Made by a program: the position numbers and the translations under genes. From Candidatus Gastranaerophilales bacterium (lineage in GTDB: Bacteria > Cyanobacteriota > Vampirovibrionia > Gastranaerophilales > Gastranaerophilaceae): a stretch of DNA of 64,000 nt. Numbering within the stretch: position 1 is the first letter of the stretch; each line of letters starts with the position of its first letter. The DNA lies in assembly GCA_944325875.1 (NCBI GenBank), contig CALVBU010000003.1, forward strand, positions 120,182-184,181, given 5' to 3'. The notes under the pieces are model-generated. The model ran no database searches and was not told the origin of the DNA. It was given only the letters and a program-made list of their open reading frames with translations. Below, piece by piece: positions 36,330-45,955 of this stretch.

Positions 36330-39300
36330 ATGGGTAGTAGAGCAAAAGCGATTATTTCAATAAGTGCCTTGATTGCACTGTATGGTATTTATTACTGGGG
36401 TATTCCTGCAGTTATAAATAGGCCATCTTTTGAGAACTTTTTAGAACAGAAAATACAAGATACAAGCGGTTATAAAATTAATTTTACAAACCCAAAATTT
36501 AAAATGGGTCTACTTCCCTCAATTTGGCTAAAAGCTGATGGAGTTGCAATTATTGACTCAAAAAACAAAACTCCGCTAAAAATAGGGAAATCTGCGGTTG
36601 AATTACAACTTTTGCCATTATTACTAAAAAAAGTCAATATCAGCACCTTTAAGGCCTATGATTCCAATGCGGAATTTACATATGATAAAAAAGGTAACCT
36701 TAAATTAGGTGAATACGTTATAAAGCTCAATACAAGCTCTAATAATCCTTTAAATAAAATGAAAGTAAGCTTGGATAAGTATTACATAACTGTAAATGAT
36801 GAAATCCAAGGCAAAAAAATAACTCTAGATGGTGAATATTTCGATTTAGATGATTTTGAGAAAGATAAAAGAATTAATTTTTCAACAAAATCAAAACTTA
36901 TTGTAGATGGAAAGCCATCTTCCATATATGCTGATATTGACTTAAAATTACCATTAACTCACTTGGATGAGGACCAAGTCTTATTAAATGCAGATATTAA
37001 AGATCTTGATTTATCGACATTTAAAATTTATGCAAAAGCAATATCAAAAAACAGATATAGTGATTTAAAAGGGATATTAAATTTCACTGCCCAAACAGAA
37101 ATATCCAAAAATCATCACAAAAATATATCCCTAGAACTTATGCTTGATGATTTTGGTTTAATGAAAAAAGATATTGCAGGGTCAACTTTTTGCAACGGTC
37201 ATATTGATTTAAAATCAACTATCAACACATTGAAAAATGGTATCCATATTGATAATTTAACCTTCAAAGCTCCAAACGTAGATCTTGGAATTAAAGGTGA
37301 TGTGACAAAATTAAACCAAAAATTCCCATATCTTGACTTACAAGGTACAATTAATCCATCACGTTCTGAAAGTATTATCCCACTCCTGCCGGGAGAAGAA
37401 AATTTGCTTCCAGACTTTAATTTTTACTTATTAAAAAAACATGTATTTTACAGTAATGTAATGGGACATATCAATGTAAAAGGTATTGCAAATAACCCAG
37501 AACTGTTTGGAAATGTTTTAATTACCGACGGATATTTGATAGAAAGGATTCCAAATACCTCAAAAGGTGCGACAGTAAAACTTTCTATGAACAAACAAAT
37601 TATGCATCTGGATGCAAATGTACAAACAGACCCGAAAGAAGAAGTAAATGTAAAAGGAGACTTTAAACTTTTCACAAACAGGCGTTCTGATTTACACATA
37701 ACAAGTACAAAAAACATTAACCTATCAAAAGTTTATAAAGTCATAATGCCGCTACACAACATCATAAAATTTGAAATAGGTCCGGTTCCAATGATGACAA
37801 TAAGCGGATTTGGAAATATAAACCTAAGAGTTTCCGGAACAAAAGTCGAACCTCACGGCTGGGGAGAAATGAATTTCAGAGATACAAGCGCGGCTTTCAA
37901 TGATATTCATAACCTTACAATAAAAGGAATTACTGCGAAACTAACCATAGAAGATAGGCTTGCCAAGTTTAAAACAAACAAAGCAAGTTTATATGGAATG
38001 CCAATTTCAGTAGAAGGAACAAGCTCTTTATCAGGAGATATGGATTTTACAGGAAAAACAAAAGGGCAAAATTCAGAAAACCTTCTACACGTAATCAATA
38101 CATCTCCTGTCCTTGCAGAACTACAAGATGTTGTAAAACCTATAAAATACATAAAAGGGAAAGCAGATCTGCTAATAAACTTGACAGGACACTTAAAACC
38201 AGGAGTAGAGCCTGTATTTAACGAAAATCTTTTTGCAAAAGGGACAGTTGACTTCCACAACAATATTGCTGAATTAAAAGATATCCCAACAGTATTCACA
38301 CAACTTTCAGGACACGTAAATTTTGTAAATGAAGATGCGGATTTTGATATTACGACCAATATTGAAAAATCTAAAGTTAAATTCAAAGGCACTGTAAAAA
38401 ATCAAAATATAAATGCAACAGCATATTCTGACAAGTTCAACGCTGGAGATGCATTAAGAATAACATCAAGAATGTTTCCGAATATTCCATATCTAAAGGA
38501 TTCAGAATCTATAAATTCAGCATTTACAGCATACTATCAAGCAAAAGCTGACAATATCATTCACTATGACAAAATTATAATGAAAGGTAAAATTTATAAT
38601 AATTTTGGTTCTGGCAAACCTATTTTAGTCGGCAATGGTGAATTTAATTTAAGAAATAATCATTTAACCGTTTCCCCTTTAAAAGGTACATATAGAAGCA
38701 ATCCTTATACCTTAAAAGTAGATGTAACAGACTTTTTAACTGACAAATTTAAAATTAACGGAAATGCTTCACTGAAAAACTTCAATTTAGAAGCCCTAAA
38801 CGATATGGGACCAATTGAAGAAATCTTCCCGCAATATAAAGAACAACTCAAAGACTTCGGTCATTTCAGCGGAAAAACTAATATTGCAGTAAGAATAAAT
38901 AACAATCGTTTAAGGATATTTTCACAATTAAATGACATTAGTTTTGTATATAAACCAAAACATTTAAGAATGAAAATAATGAACGGACATTATCTTTTAA
39001 ATAATGACACTCTTTATTTAAGTAAAATAAATGCTTTTGTGGGTAGAATGCCTGTATTTATTAACGGAAAACTCACAAATGTCTACAAAAACCCTGATGC
39101 TGATTTGTATATAAATGCAAAACCGACACAAGAGTTTTTCGACCAATTCTTTAACAACAAAGCGGTTTATCCAATAAAATTAAAAGGAGATGTCAACTGT
39201 ACAGCACAAGTAAAAGGTACACAAAATAAATTAAATACGAAAGTTGATCTTAAATTAGACGAAAGCTCAAGCTTATATTATATGGGTGCAACAATAGGTG

Positions 39301-40790
39301 ATATGGTAAGCCCTGTAACAATCTATGCAGATACAGTACTTACACCAAAAAGTATTGATATCAATAGCTTCCGATATGATAAAATCATTACATCACTAAA
39401 TAACAAGCAAAATCCTAACACACAACTTACCGCAAGTGGATATATAGAACAACTTGGAGAAAATAATTTTAAATTCAAAAACTTACGAATAAAAACACAC
39501 AACCCGACAGATGCAAAAATTTTCAACATAATATTTAAAAAACCACTGATGAAACAAGGTGTGTTTACTTCTGATTTGGTTATTAATGGTACAACAACAT
39601 CACCAAAAATCCTTGGACAGCTAGATGTGACAAGTATAGATATGCCATTCTTTGATGCAACAATAAAAGATATCCATACAAACTTTAAAAAAGATATTGT
39701 AACTCTAACCTCTAGAGGTAGTATCTTAAACAATAATATAACTTTAAGAGCCATTTTAAAGAACTCATTCCCTGATCCAATTATATTTAAAGATATCAAA
39801 CTTCATTTTATAGACTTGGATTTAAATAAAATTACAGGCTCTTTGCAAGAATATGACGCAGACATATACAAACAGCAAATAGCTACCCCTACACAACTTC
39901 AACCTATAAACCCATCTCAAATAAGAATTGAAAAATCTGAAGTAACAGCAGATAATATAATTTTAAAAGCTCTTTCTGCAACTAACTTCAAAGCTAATGT
40001 AAAAATGAACAGTGATGCTATATTAAATGTAGAAAATTACAGTTTTGATTTAGCACAAGGTTCAGTAACAGGAAGCGTAAAATACAATCTAGATAATAAC
40101 AATTTTACAATAAACTCTCACATAAAAGATGCCAACGCACAAATTATAAGTGAAGCCTTATTTGACTTAAAAGGTCAACTATTTGGCACAACAACAGGGG
40201 ATATAGCCTTTACCTGTAACGGCAAATCACCGAACCTCTGTATAAGTACTTTATCAGGACAAGGCAGCTTTGAGGTGGCAAATGGAAGAATGCCAAAATT
40301 AGGATCTCTTGAATACTTATTAAAAGCTGCAAACCTAGCAAAAAGCGGACTTACAGGACTCTCAATTAACAGTATTATTGATATAATAACACCACTAAAA
40401 ACCGGTGAATTTGAAAGCATAAGCGGAAGCTACATTGTAAAAGACGGAATAGCAGAAGATATAAATGTATATTCAAAAGGGAAAGACTTAAATCTATATC
40501 TTTCAGGAGCATATAACATCTCAAATGCTGTAGCTGATATGAAAGTATACGGAACACTTTCAAACAACATTACAAACGTTCTAGGACGTCTTAAAAACGC
40601 ATCTTTAAACACTTTATTGAACAGAATACCATTATTGAATAAAAATGAATTATCACCAGAATTGGAAGCTGAATTAAGAAAAATTCCTAACTACGAAGTT
40701 TATAACAATATTTTCAGAATATTCGCCGTTGACATCGACGGGGACATCAACGGCATAAACTACGTAAAAAGCTTCAAGTGGGTTAAGTAA
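36330..40790 (+). CDS. AsmA/TamB-like giant envelope protein
   Basis: 1486 residues: a single N-terminal membrane helix (about 6-25, IISISALIALYGIYYWGIP), then long beta-repeat sequence through the periplasm. The pattern (LGIKGDVTKLNQKFPYLDLQ, VNVKGDFKLFT, LYINAKPTQEFFDQFF) and the C-terminal region (GQGSFEVANGRMPKLGSLEY, AADMKVYGTLSNNITNVLG type) fit the AsmA-like family that includes TamB and YhdP, proposed to conduct phospholipids between the membranes. No strong SD is visible before the ATG. It ends 6 bases from a convergent prepilin gene. Confidence 0.85.
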   Translation: MGSRAKAIISISALIALYGIYYWGIPAVINRPSFENFLEQKIQDTSGYKINFTNPKFKMGLLPSIWLKADGVAIIDSKNKTPLKIGKSAVELQLLPLLLKKVNISTFKAYDSNAEFTYDKKGNLKLGEYVIKLNTSSNNPLNKMKVSLDKYYITVNDEIQGKKITLDGEYFDLDDFEKDKRINFSTKSKLIVDGKPSSIYADIDLKLPLTHLDEDQVLLNADIKDLDLSTFKIYAKAISKNRYSDLKGILNFTAQTEISKNHHKNISLELMLDDFGLMKKDIAGSTFCNGHIDLKSTINTLKNGIHIDNLTFKAPNVDLGIKGDVTKLNQKFPYLDLQGTINPSRSESIIPLLPGEENLLPDFNFYLLKKHVFYSNVMGHINVKGIANNPELFGNVLITDGYLIERIPNTSKGATVKLSMNKQIMHLDANVQTDPKEEVNVKGDFKLFTNRRSDLHITSTKNINLSKVYKVIMPLHNIIKFEIGPVPMMTISGFGNINLRVSGTKVEPHGWGEMNFRDTSAAFNDIHNLTIKGITAKLTIEDRLAKFKTNKASLYGMPISVEGTSSLSGDMDFTGKTKGQNSENLLHVINTSPVLAELQDVVKPIKYIKGKADLLINLTGHLKPGVEPVFNENLFAKGTVDFHNNIAELKDIPTVFTQLSGHVNFVNEDADFDITTNIEKSKVKFKGTVKNQNINATAYSDKFNAGDALRITSRMFPNIPYLKDSESINSAFTAYYQAKADNIIHYDKIIMKGKIYNNFGSGKPILVGNGEFNLRNNHLTVSPLKGTYRSNPYTLKVDVTDFLTDKFKINGNASLKNFNLEALNDMGPIEEIFPQYKEQLKDFGHFSGKTNIAVRINNNRLRIFSQLNDISFVYKPKHLRMKIMNGHYLLNNDTLYLSKINAFVGRMPVFINGKLTNVYKNPDADLYINAKPTQEFFDQFFNNKAVYPIKLKGDVNCTAQVKGTQNKLNTKVDLKLDESSSLYYMGATIGDMVSPVTIYADTVLTPKSIDINSFRYDKIITSLNNKQNPNTQLTASGYIEQLGENNFKFKNLRIKTHNPTDAKIFNIIFKKPLMKQGVFTSDLVINGTTTSPKILGQLDVTSIDMPFFDATIKDIHTNFKKDIVTLTSRGSILNNNITLRAILKNSFPDPIIFKDIKLHFIDLDLNKITGSLQEYDADIYKQQIATPTQLQPINPSQIRIEKSEVTADNIILKALSATNFKANVKMNSDAILNVENYSFDLAQGSVTGSVKYNLDNNNFTINSHIKDANAQIISEALFDLKGQLFGTTTGDIAFTCNGKSPNLCISTLSGQGSFEVANGRMPKLGSLEYLLKAANLAKSGLTGLSINSIIDIITPLKTGEFESISGSYIVKDGIAEDINVYSKGKDLNLYLSGAYNISNAVADMKVYGTLSNNITNVLGRLKNASLNTLLNRIPLLNKNELSPELEAELRKIPNYEVYNNIFRIFAVDIDGDINGINYVKSFKWVK

Positions 40791-40795
40791 TTTTA

Positions 40796-41449
40796 CTAGT
40801 ATAGGCCTTTTTTAACTTTAGGCCAAGGATAATCAGACTTAAATTCCCAATTGTCAAATTGTAATACAACAACACAATATTGAGGTAATGTTTTACACTT
40901 TTCAATAGCTTCTTCTCTCGATTTTAAATCATTTTTTACATAAGAAGTAAAGCTGGGTTTTTGAGTCTGGCAAATTGTAAATGGAAATCTATCATACCCA
41001 AGTGCATTAGGGTTTTTAGCTCCATTTACATCATAAGTTATATCTATACAACCACCATTCCCCCACATAGCAAAAGACCCATCTGCAAAAATAGTTTGAA
41101 AACGTTTTCTGTAATCTTCTTTTGAATATCCTCTCGACGCAATTTTCAGATATTTTGCTAGAAATTTATCATAATATTCCTCTGCTAATTTATCATTTGC
41201 AACCGTATTATAACTGTTATCATCATTATGAACTATATCTGGCTTATCCCAATATTCTATAGGTCCATTATCATTTTCAGATAATAAAATTGCTTGAGAC
41301 ATTGCACTATAGAATTTTTTCAACCTTGATGAAGCTTCTTTTTGATATTGCTTCTGAACTAATGTTGGCAAGGTCATTGCCGCTACTATCCCTATTATTC
41401 CTAAAGTTATCAGCACTTCAGCTAACGTAAAAGCATTTTTCTTTTTCAT
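40796..41449 (-). CDS. Type IV prepilin-like protein with leader copy B
   Basis: 217 residues: MKKKNA then FTLAEVLITLGIIGIVAAMT. The helix continues into LKKFYSAMSQAILLSENDNG, with the family phrase ITYDVNGAKNPNALGYDRFPF, two Cys before the end, and the C-terminus WEFKSDYPWPKVKKGLY. SD CGGAGG precedes the ATG, and leader copy B is immediately upstream. Same structural class as the genes at 11.7, 50.4 and 51.4 kb. Confidence 0.9.
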   Translation of the reverse strand: MKKKNAFTLAEVLITLGIIGIVAAMTLPTLVQKQYQKEASSRLKKFYSAMSQAILLSENDNGPIEYWDKPDIVHNDDNSYNTVANDKLAEEYYDKFLAKYLKIASRGYSKEDYRKRFQTIFADGSFAMWGNGGCIDITYDVNGAKNPNALGYDRFPFTICQTQKPSFTSYVKNDLKSREEAIEKCKTLPQYCVVVLQFDNWEFKSDYPWPKVKKGLY

Positions 41450-41683
41450 TTTTCCTCCGTTTATATACTATTTCTTATTTTAACATTTTTTGCATCAAAA
41501 ATCACCGTGTCTATTGGCACAGCTTATTCTTCAGATATTTTCCTTTAATCGGAGGTCTAAGTCGGAAATGCTTATCCTAACTGTTAGTTGGTAGCCCCCC
41601 CCCCCGAAATCCTCTCTATATTTGTTTTTTGCATACATTCCTCCTTTTTTATTAATTATAACATATTTAAAACAACTCTTCAA
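41450..41683 (-). promoter_or_regulatory. Conserved prepilin leader, copy B
   Basis: -35 TTGAAG (41678-41683), 17-base spacer, -10 TATAAT (41655-41660). Then SD, leader ORF, G11 (41595-41605), stop inside CCAACTAACAGTTAGG, the conserved GCATTTCCGACTTAGACCTC block, and a hairpin CTGTG/CACGG (41505-41522) that keeps pairing by a U-G pair. The prepilin SD CGGAGG can pair perfectly with CCTCCG of the block. The promoter lies at the 3' end of yidD. Confidence 0.83.
41584..41634 (-). CDS. 16-residue leader peptide, copy B
   Basis: MQKTNIERISGGGATN. The ATG at 41634 follows GGAGG by 5 bases; the Gly codons lie in the G11 tract and TAA is at 41586-41584. Identical in length and frame to copies A, C and D. 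Confidence 0.65.
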   Translation of the reverse strand: MQKTNIERISGGGATN

Positions 41684-41685
41684 TA

Positions 41686-41892
41686 CTACGGAACAGGATC
41701 ATATCCCCCTTCATGCCAAGGATGACATTTTGAAATCCTCTTTATTCCAAGCCAACCACCTTTTAGCACTCCATATTTTTCGATTGCCTGTCTTGTATAT
41801 TCAGAACAAGTCGGCGTAAATCTGCAACTTGGCGGAGTATATTTAGATATAAATTGATAAATTTTAATCAAAAATAAAACAACTTTTTTCAT
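41686..41892 (-). CDS. yidD: Membrane protein insertion efficiency factor YidD
   Basis: 68 residues: an N-terminal amphipathic/hydrophobic stretch ([18 protein letters not shown]) then the conserved [20 protein letters not shown] and [20 protein letters not shown], with the three family Cys. YidD assists YidC-dependent insertion. It starts 2 bases after the flhA stop, so it may help insert the export membrane proteins, but this could be coincidence. Confidence 0.95.
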   Translation of the reverse strand: MKKVVLFLIKIYQFISKYTPPSCRFTPTCSEYTRQAIEKYGVLKGGWLGIKRISKCHPWHEGGYDPVP

Positions 41893-41893
41893 A

Positions 41894-43993
41894 CTAGCTT
41901 ACCGGATAATTTTCACCAATTGTATCAACAGCCTCAACCTTGATATCAGTAATCAATTCAGAATAAGAAATAACAACAATTGTCGGAATATGACGTTCAA
42001 GCAATTGATACAAAGGTAAACGAATTCTTGGCGAACAAAGAATAACAGGTTGCTGACCACAAGCTTGTTGAGCTCGTACAATAGTCGTTGCTGCTGATTC
42101 AATCAATTCTTGCACCTGCATAGGATTTAACAAGAACATAGTACCAAGCTCTGTTCTTTGGCAACTGTCATCCAATATTTTTTCCCATTCCGGAGATAAT
42201 GTCAGAGCATAAAGCACTTTATCATCTCCGACATTTGATAAACATATTTGACGACCTAATGCTGCTCTCAAACGCTCTGATAGGATATCAGGTTCTTTTG
42301 AAAATCTTGCATAATCACAAAGTCTTTCAAATACAAATATAATATCCTTGATAGAAACTTTTTCTCTGATTAAGTTAACAAAAATCTTTCTCAAATCACT
42401 TGTAGAAATAATTGTCGGAACAAGGTCATTAACAAGAGTAGGGTCTTGAGATCTAACAAGTTCCATAAGTTTAAGGACATCGGTTTTTGTCATAACTTCA
42501 TCAACGTGTTTTCTTACACACTCTTGCAAGTGAGTAACAATAACATCAGTAGAATCAACAGCGGTAACTGAACGAGTAGCTTTTGCATCATCGAAATTAA
42601 TCCAATAAGCTTGAGTTTGATAAGTCGGGTCAATACCGATAATTGCATCCTGAGGAACATCTTTTCTTACTGAATCCCACTGATCCGCAATTACCATTAA
42701 ACGTCCCGGATAAACATACCCAGTTGCAACAGTATTACCACGAATAGAAATCATATATTCGTTTGCATCTAATGCTGATGAATCCATAATTCTTATGTTA
42801 GGCAAAATATAACCCAATTCATCAGTAACTCTTTGACGTAAAGCAGCAATTTTAGCAAGCAATTGACCTTCTTGGTCAGGATCGGCAATTACAAGCAAGT
42901 TAGAGCCAACTTGCAAACTTAAAACATCAACACCTAAACGTTCATACATTCTGTTAGGGTTAACAAGATCTTGCATATTCTGACGAACACTTTCTAACTG
43001 CCCCAATTGAGATTGAACATCGGCATTGATAAGTACAGAAAAGCCTGCGACACCAAGACCAACACCAAAAAGCAAGAACGGCAACCAAGGCAAACCTGTA
43101 TAGCCTGAAGTCATTGCCATAAATAACAAGAATCCACCAGCAAAAAATAGAGCATAAGGCTTACTCATAATTTGCGATGTAACATCAGAACCTAAAGATG
43201 CACTCTGAGCAGAAGAACGTGTCATAAAAATACCGGCAGCAATTGACATTAATAAAGAAGGAACTTGAGATGCCAAACCATCACCGATGGTTAAAATTGT
43301 ATATTTAGAAACCGCATCAGCAAGAGGCATCTGGTTCATTAAACAACCTACGCATAATCCGCCGATAATATTGATAAGTACGATAATAATACCCGCGATA
43401 GTATCCCCTTTTACGAACTTCATCGCACCATCCATAGAACCGAATAAGTTTGATTCTCTTTGTAAGTCTTCACGTTTTTTAGTAGCTTCTTCCGGCGAAA
43501 TCAAACCTGCGTTAAAGTCCGCATCAATTGTCATCTGTTTACCAGGCATCGCATCTAACGCAAACCTTGCTGCAACTTCAGCGATACGTTCCGCACCTTT
43601 TGTAATTACCATGAACTGAACGACTGTAATAATCAAGAAGATTACACCACCAACAACCATATTACCACCGGTAACGAACGTTCCAAATGCATGAATTACC
43701 TCACCAGCTTCACCTTTTGCCAAGATTAACCTGGTAGAAGCAATTGACAATACTAAACGGAACATTGTACCAATAAGAATAATTGATGGAAATGATGACA
43801 ATTCCAAAGTTTTTTGTACATACAAGGCAAACATCAGCAATACAATACCAAGAGTGATGTTTAAACAAATACAGAAGTTAATAATAAAATTAGGTAATTC
43901 AACAAGCAAAATTAACAGCAATGCTAATACAAACAATGCCATAAATAATTCGCTCATTGGATTTCCGCCACTTCCGCCTCCACCTTGTGCCAT
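41894..43993 (-). CDS. flhA: FlhA-type export gate protein (FHIPEP family)
   Basis: 699 residues. The N-terminal half has about 8 membrane helices and the FHIPEP signature [21 protein letters not shown] (about 143-163). A large cytoplasmic domain follows (about 340-699), including [13 protein letters not shown] and [15 protein letters not shown] segments. It forms the nonameric gate of flagellar or virulence type III export. It overlaps the fliH stop region (FliH ends at 43993). fliP, fliQ, fliR, flhB and fliI are not in this window. Confidence 0.94.
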   Translation of the reverse strand: MAQGGGGSGGNPMSELFMALFVLALLLILLVELPNFIINFCICLNITLGIVLLMFALYVQKTLELSSFPSIILIGTMFRLVLSIASTRLILAKGEAGEVIHAFGTFVTGGNMVVGGVIFLIITVVQFMVITKGAERIAEVAARFALDAMPGKQMTIDADFNAGLISPEEATKKREDLQRESNLFGSMDGAMKFVKGDTIAGIIIVLINIIGGLCVGCLMNQMPLADAVSKYTILTIGDGLASQVPSLLMSIAAGIFMTRSSAQSASLGSDVTSQIMSKPYALFFAGGFLLFMAMTSGYTGLPWLPFLLFGVGLGVAGFSVLINADVQSQLGQLESVRQNMQDLVNPNRMYERLGVDVLSLQVGSNLLVIADPDQEGQLLAKIAALRQRVTDELGYILPNIRIMDSSALDANEYMISIRGNTVATGYVYPGRLMVIADQWDSVRKDVPQDAIIGIDPTYQTQAYWINFDDAKATRSVTAVDSTDVIVTHLQECVRKHVDEVMTKTDVLKLMELVRSQDPTLVNDLVPTIISTSDLRKIFVNLIREKVSIKDIIFVFERLCDYARFSKEPDILSERLRAALGRQICLSNVGDDKVLYALTLSPEWEKILDDSCQRTELGTMFLLNPMQVQELIESAATTIVRAQQACGQQPVILCSPRIRLPLYQLLERHIPTIVVISYSELITDIKVEAVDTIGENYPVS

Positions 43994-44808
43994 TATACTT
44001 CTCTTAATGCCTCACTAATTACAGACAATTGTGTTTCAATTGTCGCATCTACTACCCCGTTACTTGTCGTAACCATACATCCGCCTTCTGAAACATTTTC
44101 ATCTGCAAAAACTACAACTTTCGCATCCATTCCTGCTAAATTTAAAATTTCAGGAACCGATTGTTTAGTAATGTCGACCTGCGTAGGATTTACCCTGAGA
44201 ACAATTTTTGTTTCCTCTTTTGATAATCCTTTCATAACTTCTACAATCGTATTAATAAGTACCTGAGGTTCTTCTGATACTTCTTTTTTAATAATTTTCT
44301 TTGCAATATCAACACTTATCTCAAGAATTTGAGGTGAAATTTGTTCATAAACCTCTTGTGGAGAACTCATAAACACAGATAAAGTATTCTTAAAAGCTTC
44401 CAAATCAACTTTAGCTTGCTCAAGACCTGCTTGATAACCTTCTTTAGATGCGGCTTCTCTTATGGCATCAGCTTCTTCTCTTGCCCTTGAAATAAGATTT
44501 CTATCATCAACTCTTCTAAAACCTCTACGACGATCACCACGTCGCCTTTCTTGTCGTTGGGTAAAGTCAATATTATCTAGACTAAAGAGATCAATATCAT
44601 CAGGGTTTTCAACTTCTTCCTCTACTTCTGGCTCAACTTCAGACTCAACAGGTGCAACATTTTCTACTTCTTCAGACTCTTGTTGAGAATCATCTGACAA
44701 ATCTGCACCAAAAATTTCCTCAGTCTCCGCATTATCATTTTCGACAATTTGAGACTCAGGAGAAAGTTCCTCTTTCTCACGTCTTAAAGTTTTCTTTTTA
44801 ATAATCAT
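43993..44808 (-). CDS. fliH: FliH/SctL-type ATPase regulator
   Basis: 271 residues. The N-terminus is very acidic and disordered (many Glu and Asp, about 10-75). Next is a basic patch RRGDRRRGFRRVDDRN, a helical stretch with Ala/Glu repeats, and the FliH/YscL C-terminal domain (ILEISVDIAKKIIKKEV, LRVNPTQVDI, SEGGCMVTTSNGVVDATIE). It normally binds and restrains the export ATPase FliI, which is not encoded nearby. Lies between the FliG-like gene and flhA. Confidence 0.88.
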   Translation of the reverse strand: MIIKKKTLRREKEELSPESQIVENDNAETEEIFGADLSDDSQQESEEVENVAPVESEVEPEVEEEVENPDDIDLFSLDNIDFTQRQERRRGDRRRGFRRVDDRNLISRAREEADAIREAASKEGYQAGLEQAKVDLEAFKNTLSVFMSSPQEVYEQISPQILEISVDIAKKIIKKEVSEEPQVLINTIVEVMKGLSKEETKIVLRVNPTQVDITKQSVPEILNLAGMDAKVVVFADENVSEGGCMVTTSNGVVDATIETQLSVISEALREV

Positions 44809-44820
44809 GATTTAATAGTA

Positions 44821-45888
44821 TTATACACCATTCTCAAGATGAGTGGCAATAACATCTGCAACTCTTGGAGGAATTGCGTAATATTCATCTTCAAGAGCAT
44901 TAAAAACAAAACGTCTTACTTTCTGCCTTTCCAATTGTAGAGAGAGTTCCAGCTTATTTTTATCATAATTTTGAGCAGCTTCTTTTACTCGTTCGATAAT
45001 CTTATTTTTGTTAATTTCTGTTGCGCCCGGTAAGTTTTCTGCAAATTCATCCAAACATTTCATTGTTAATGTCGGATCAACTTTATCTTCTAAGCCATCA
45101 ACATACATATATTTGATAACCGTACCGGCGGTCTCCTGATCAAACCGTTCAAGTATTGATTGAACTTTTTCCTCATCTACTCGTTTCAATAAAAGTGCTA
45201 AAGTTACTAATTTTAATAACTTAGGCGGAGCATAAGGACTCTTTTTAGGAGTCGAAACTTCTGATGGACCTTGAACAGCAGGGACATTTGCCTGCGCAGG
45301 TTGTGGCTGAGCATTTTGAACCGGTGCCGGTGGAGGTGGCGGAGGAGGTGCCTGTTGAGCCGCTTGAGCTTGCTCAACTTCACCACTATCTTGCATTTGC
45401 TGCATCATCTGGTCAATATTTGACTGCTTTGAAGCTTTTTCCATCAACTGCTCATCAATCTCACCTTTTGTCTTTAACTCAGCAATTGAATCTAAATAAG
45501 CCTTTTTAACATGATGCTCGATTAATTGAAGAATTTGATCCTGAGGAAGTCCTTGTTTAAAAGTTTGTTTAGCAATCTCAAAAATGGTAAATGCAATCTT
45601 CTGCATTATACCATCCCAATGATGCTGAGGAATTCCTGATCTTATAAGGTCAACTGACTTATGAAATGACCATTCTGCAATAATTTGAGTAATCATAGCA
45701 GCTTGATCTGCATTGAAATTTGATTCAGTATCGTTATATAAAGCTTCACCGGCCATTGTTGAAAAATTCAAAAGGGTATTTACAACATAAGCCTTTTGAT
45801 TTTGATCAAAATCTTGAGGCACAAGTTCTTGTGCCTGTTGTGTCAAATTCTGCGCGAACGCTTTATAATCAAATCCTTTTATAGCCAT
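44821..45888 (-). CDS. Divergent FliG-like protein (position of fliG)
   Basis: 355 residues. It lies exactly where fliG is expected, between fliF and fliH, but canonical FliG motifs are hard to see. Residues 1-160 are helical; 175-220 form a Gln/Pro linker with seven consecutive Pro (about 181-187). Residues 222-355 resemble a FliG-type helical module (LVTLALLLKRVDEEKVQSIL and TMKCLDEFAENLP). Assignment rests on position plus weak resemblance; it could be a lineage-specific rotor or adaptor protein. Confidence 0.6.
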   Translation of the reverse strand: MAIKGFDYKAFAQNLTQQAQELVPQDFDQNQKAYVVNTLLNFSTMAGEALYNDTESNFNADQAAMITQIIAEWSFHKSVDLIRSGIPQHHWDGIMQKIAFTIFEIAKQTFKQGLPQDQILQLIEHHVKKAYLDSIAELKTKGEIDEQLMEKASKQSNIDQMMQQMQDSGEVEQAQAAQQAPPPPPPPAPVQNAQPQPAQANVPAVQGPSEVSTPKKSPYAPPKLLKLVTLALLLKRVDEEKVQSILERFDQETAGTVIKYMYVDGLEDKVDPTLTMKCLDEFAENLPGATEINKNKIIERVKEAAQNYDKNKLELSLQLERQKVRRFVFNALEDEYYAIPPRVADVIATHLENGV

Positions 45889-45955
45889 TTTCTAAACCAC
45901 TTTATTCTCAAAATTTTAATATTGTCTATTATTTTACACTACACAAATTTGCAAC

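Noticed and set aside
37448..40612. Several minus-strand frames of 60-160 residues inside the AsmA-like gene
   Set aside because: Antisense shadows of a long beta-repeat gene; none has an SD or recognisable domain.
44462..44686. 74-residue plus-strand Ser-rich frame inside fliH
   Set aside because: It is the mirror of the acidic Glu-rich fliH N-terminus and has no SD.
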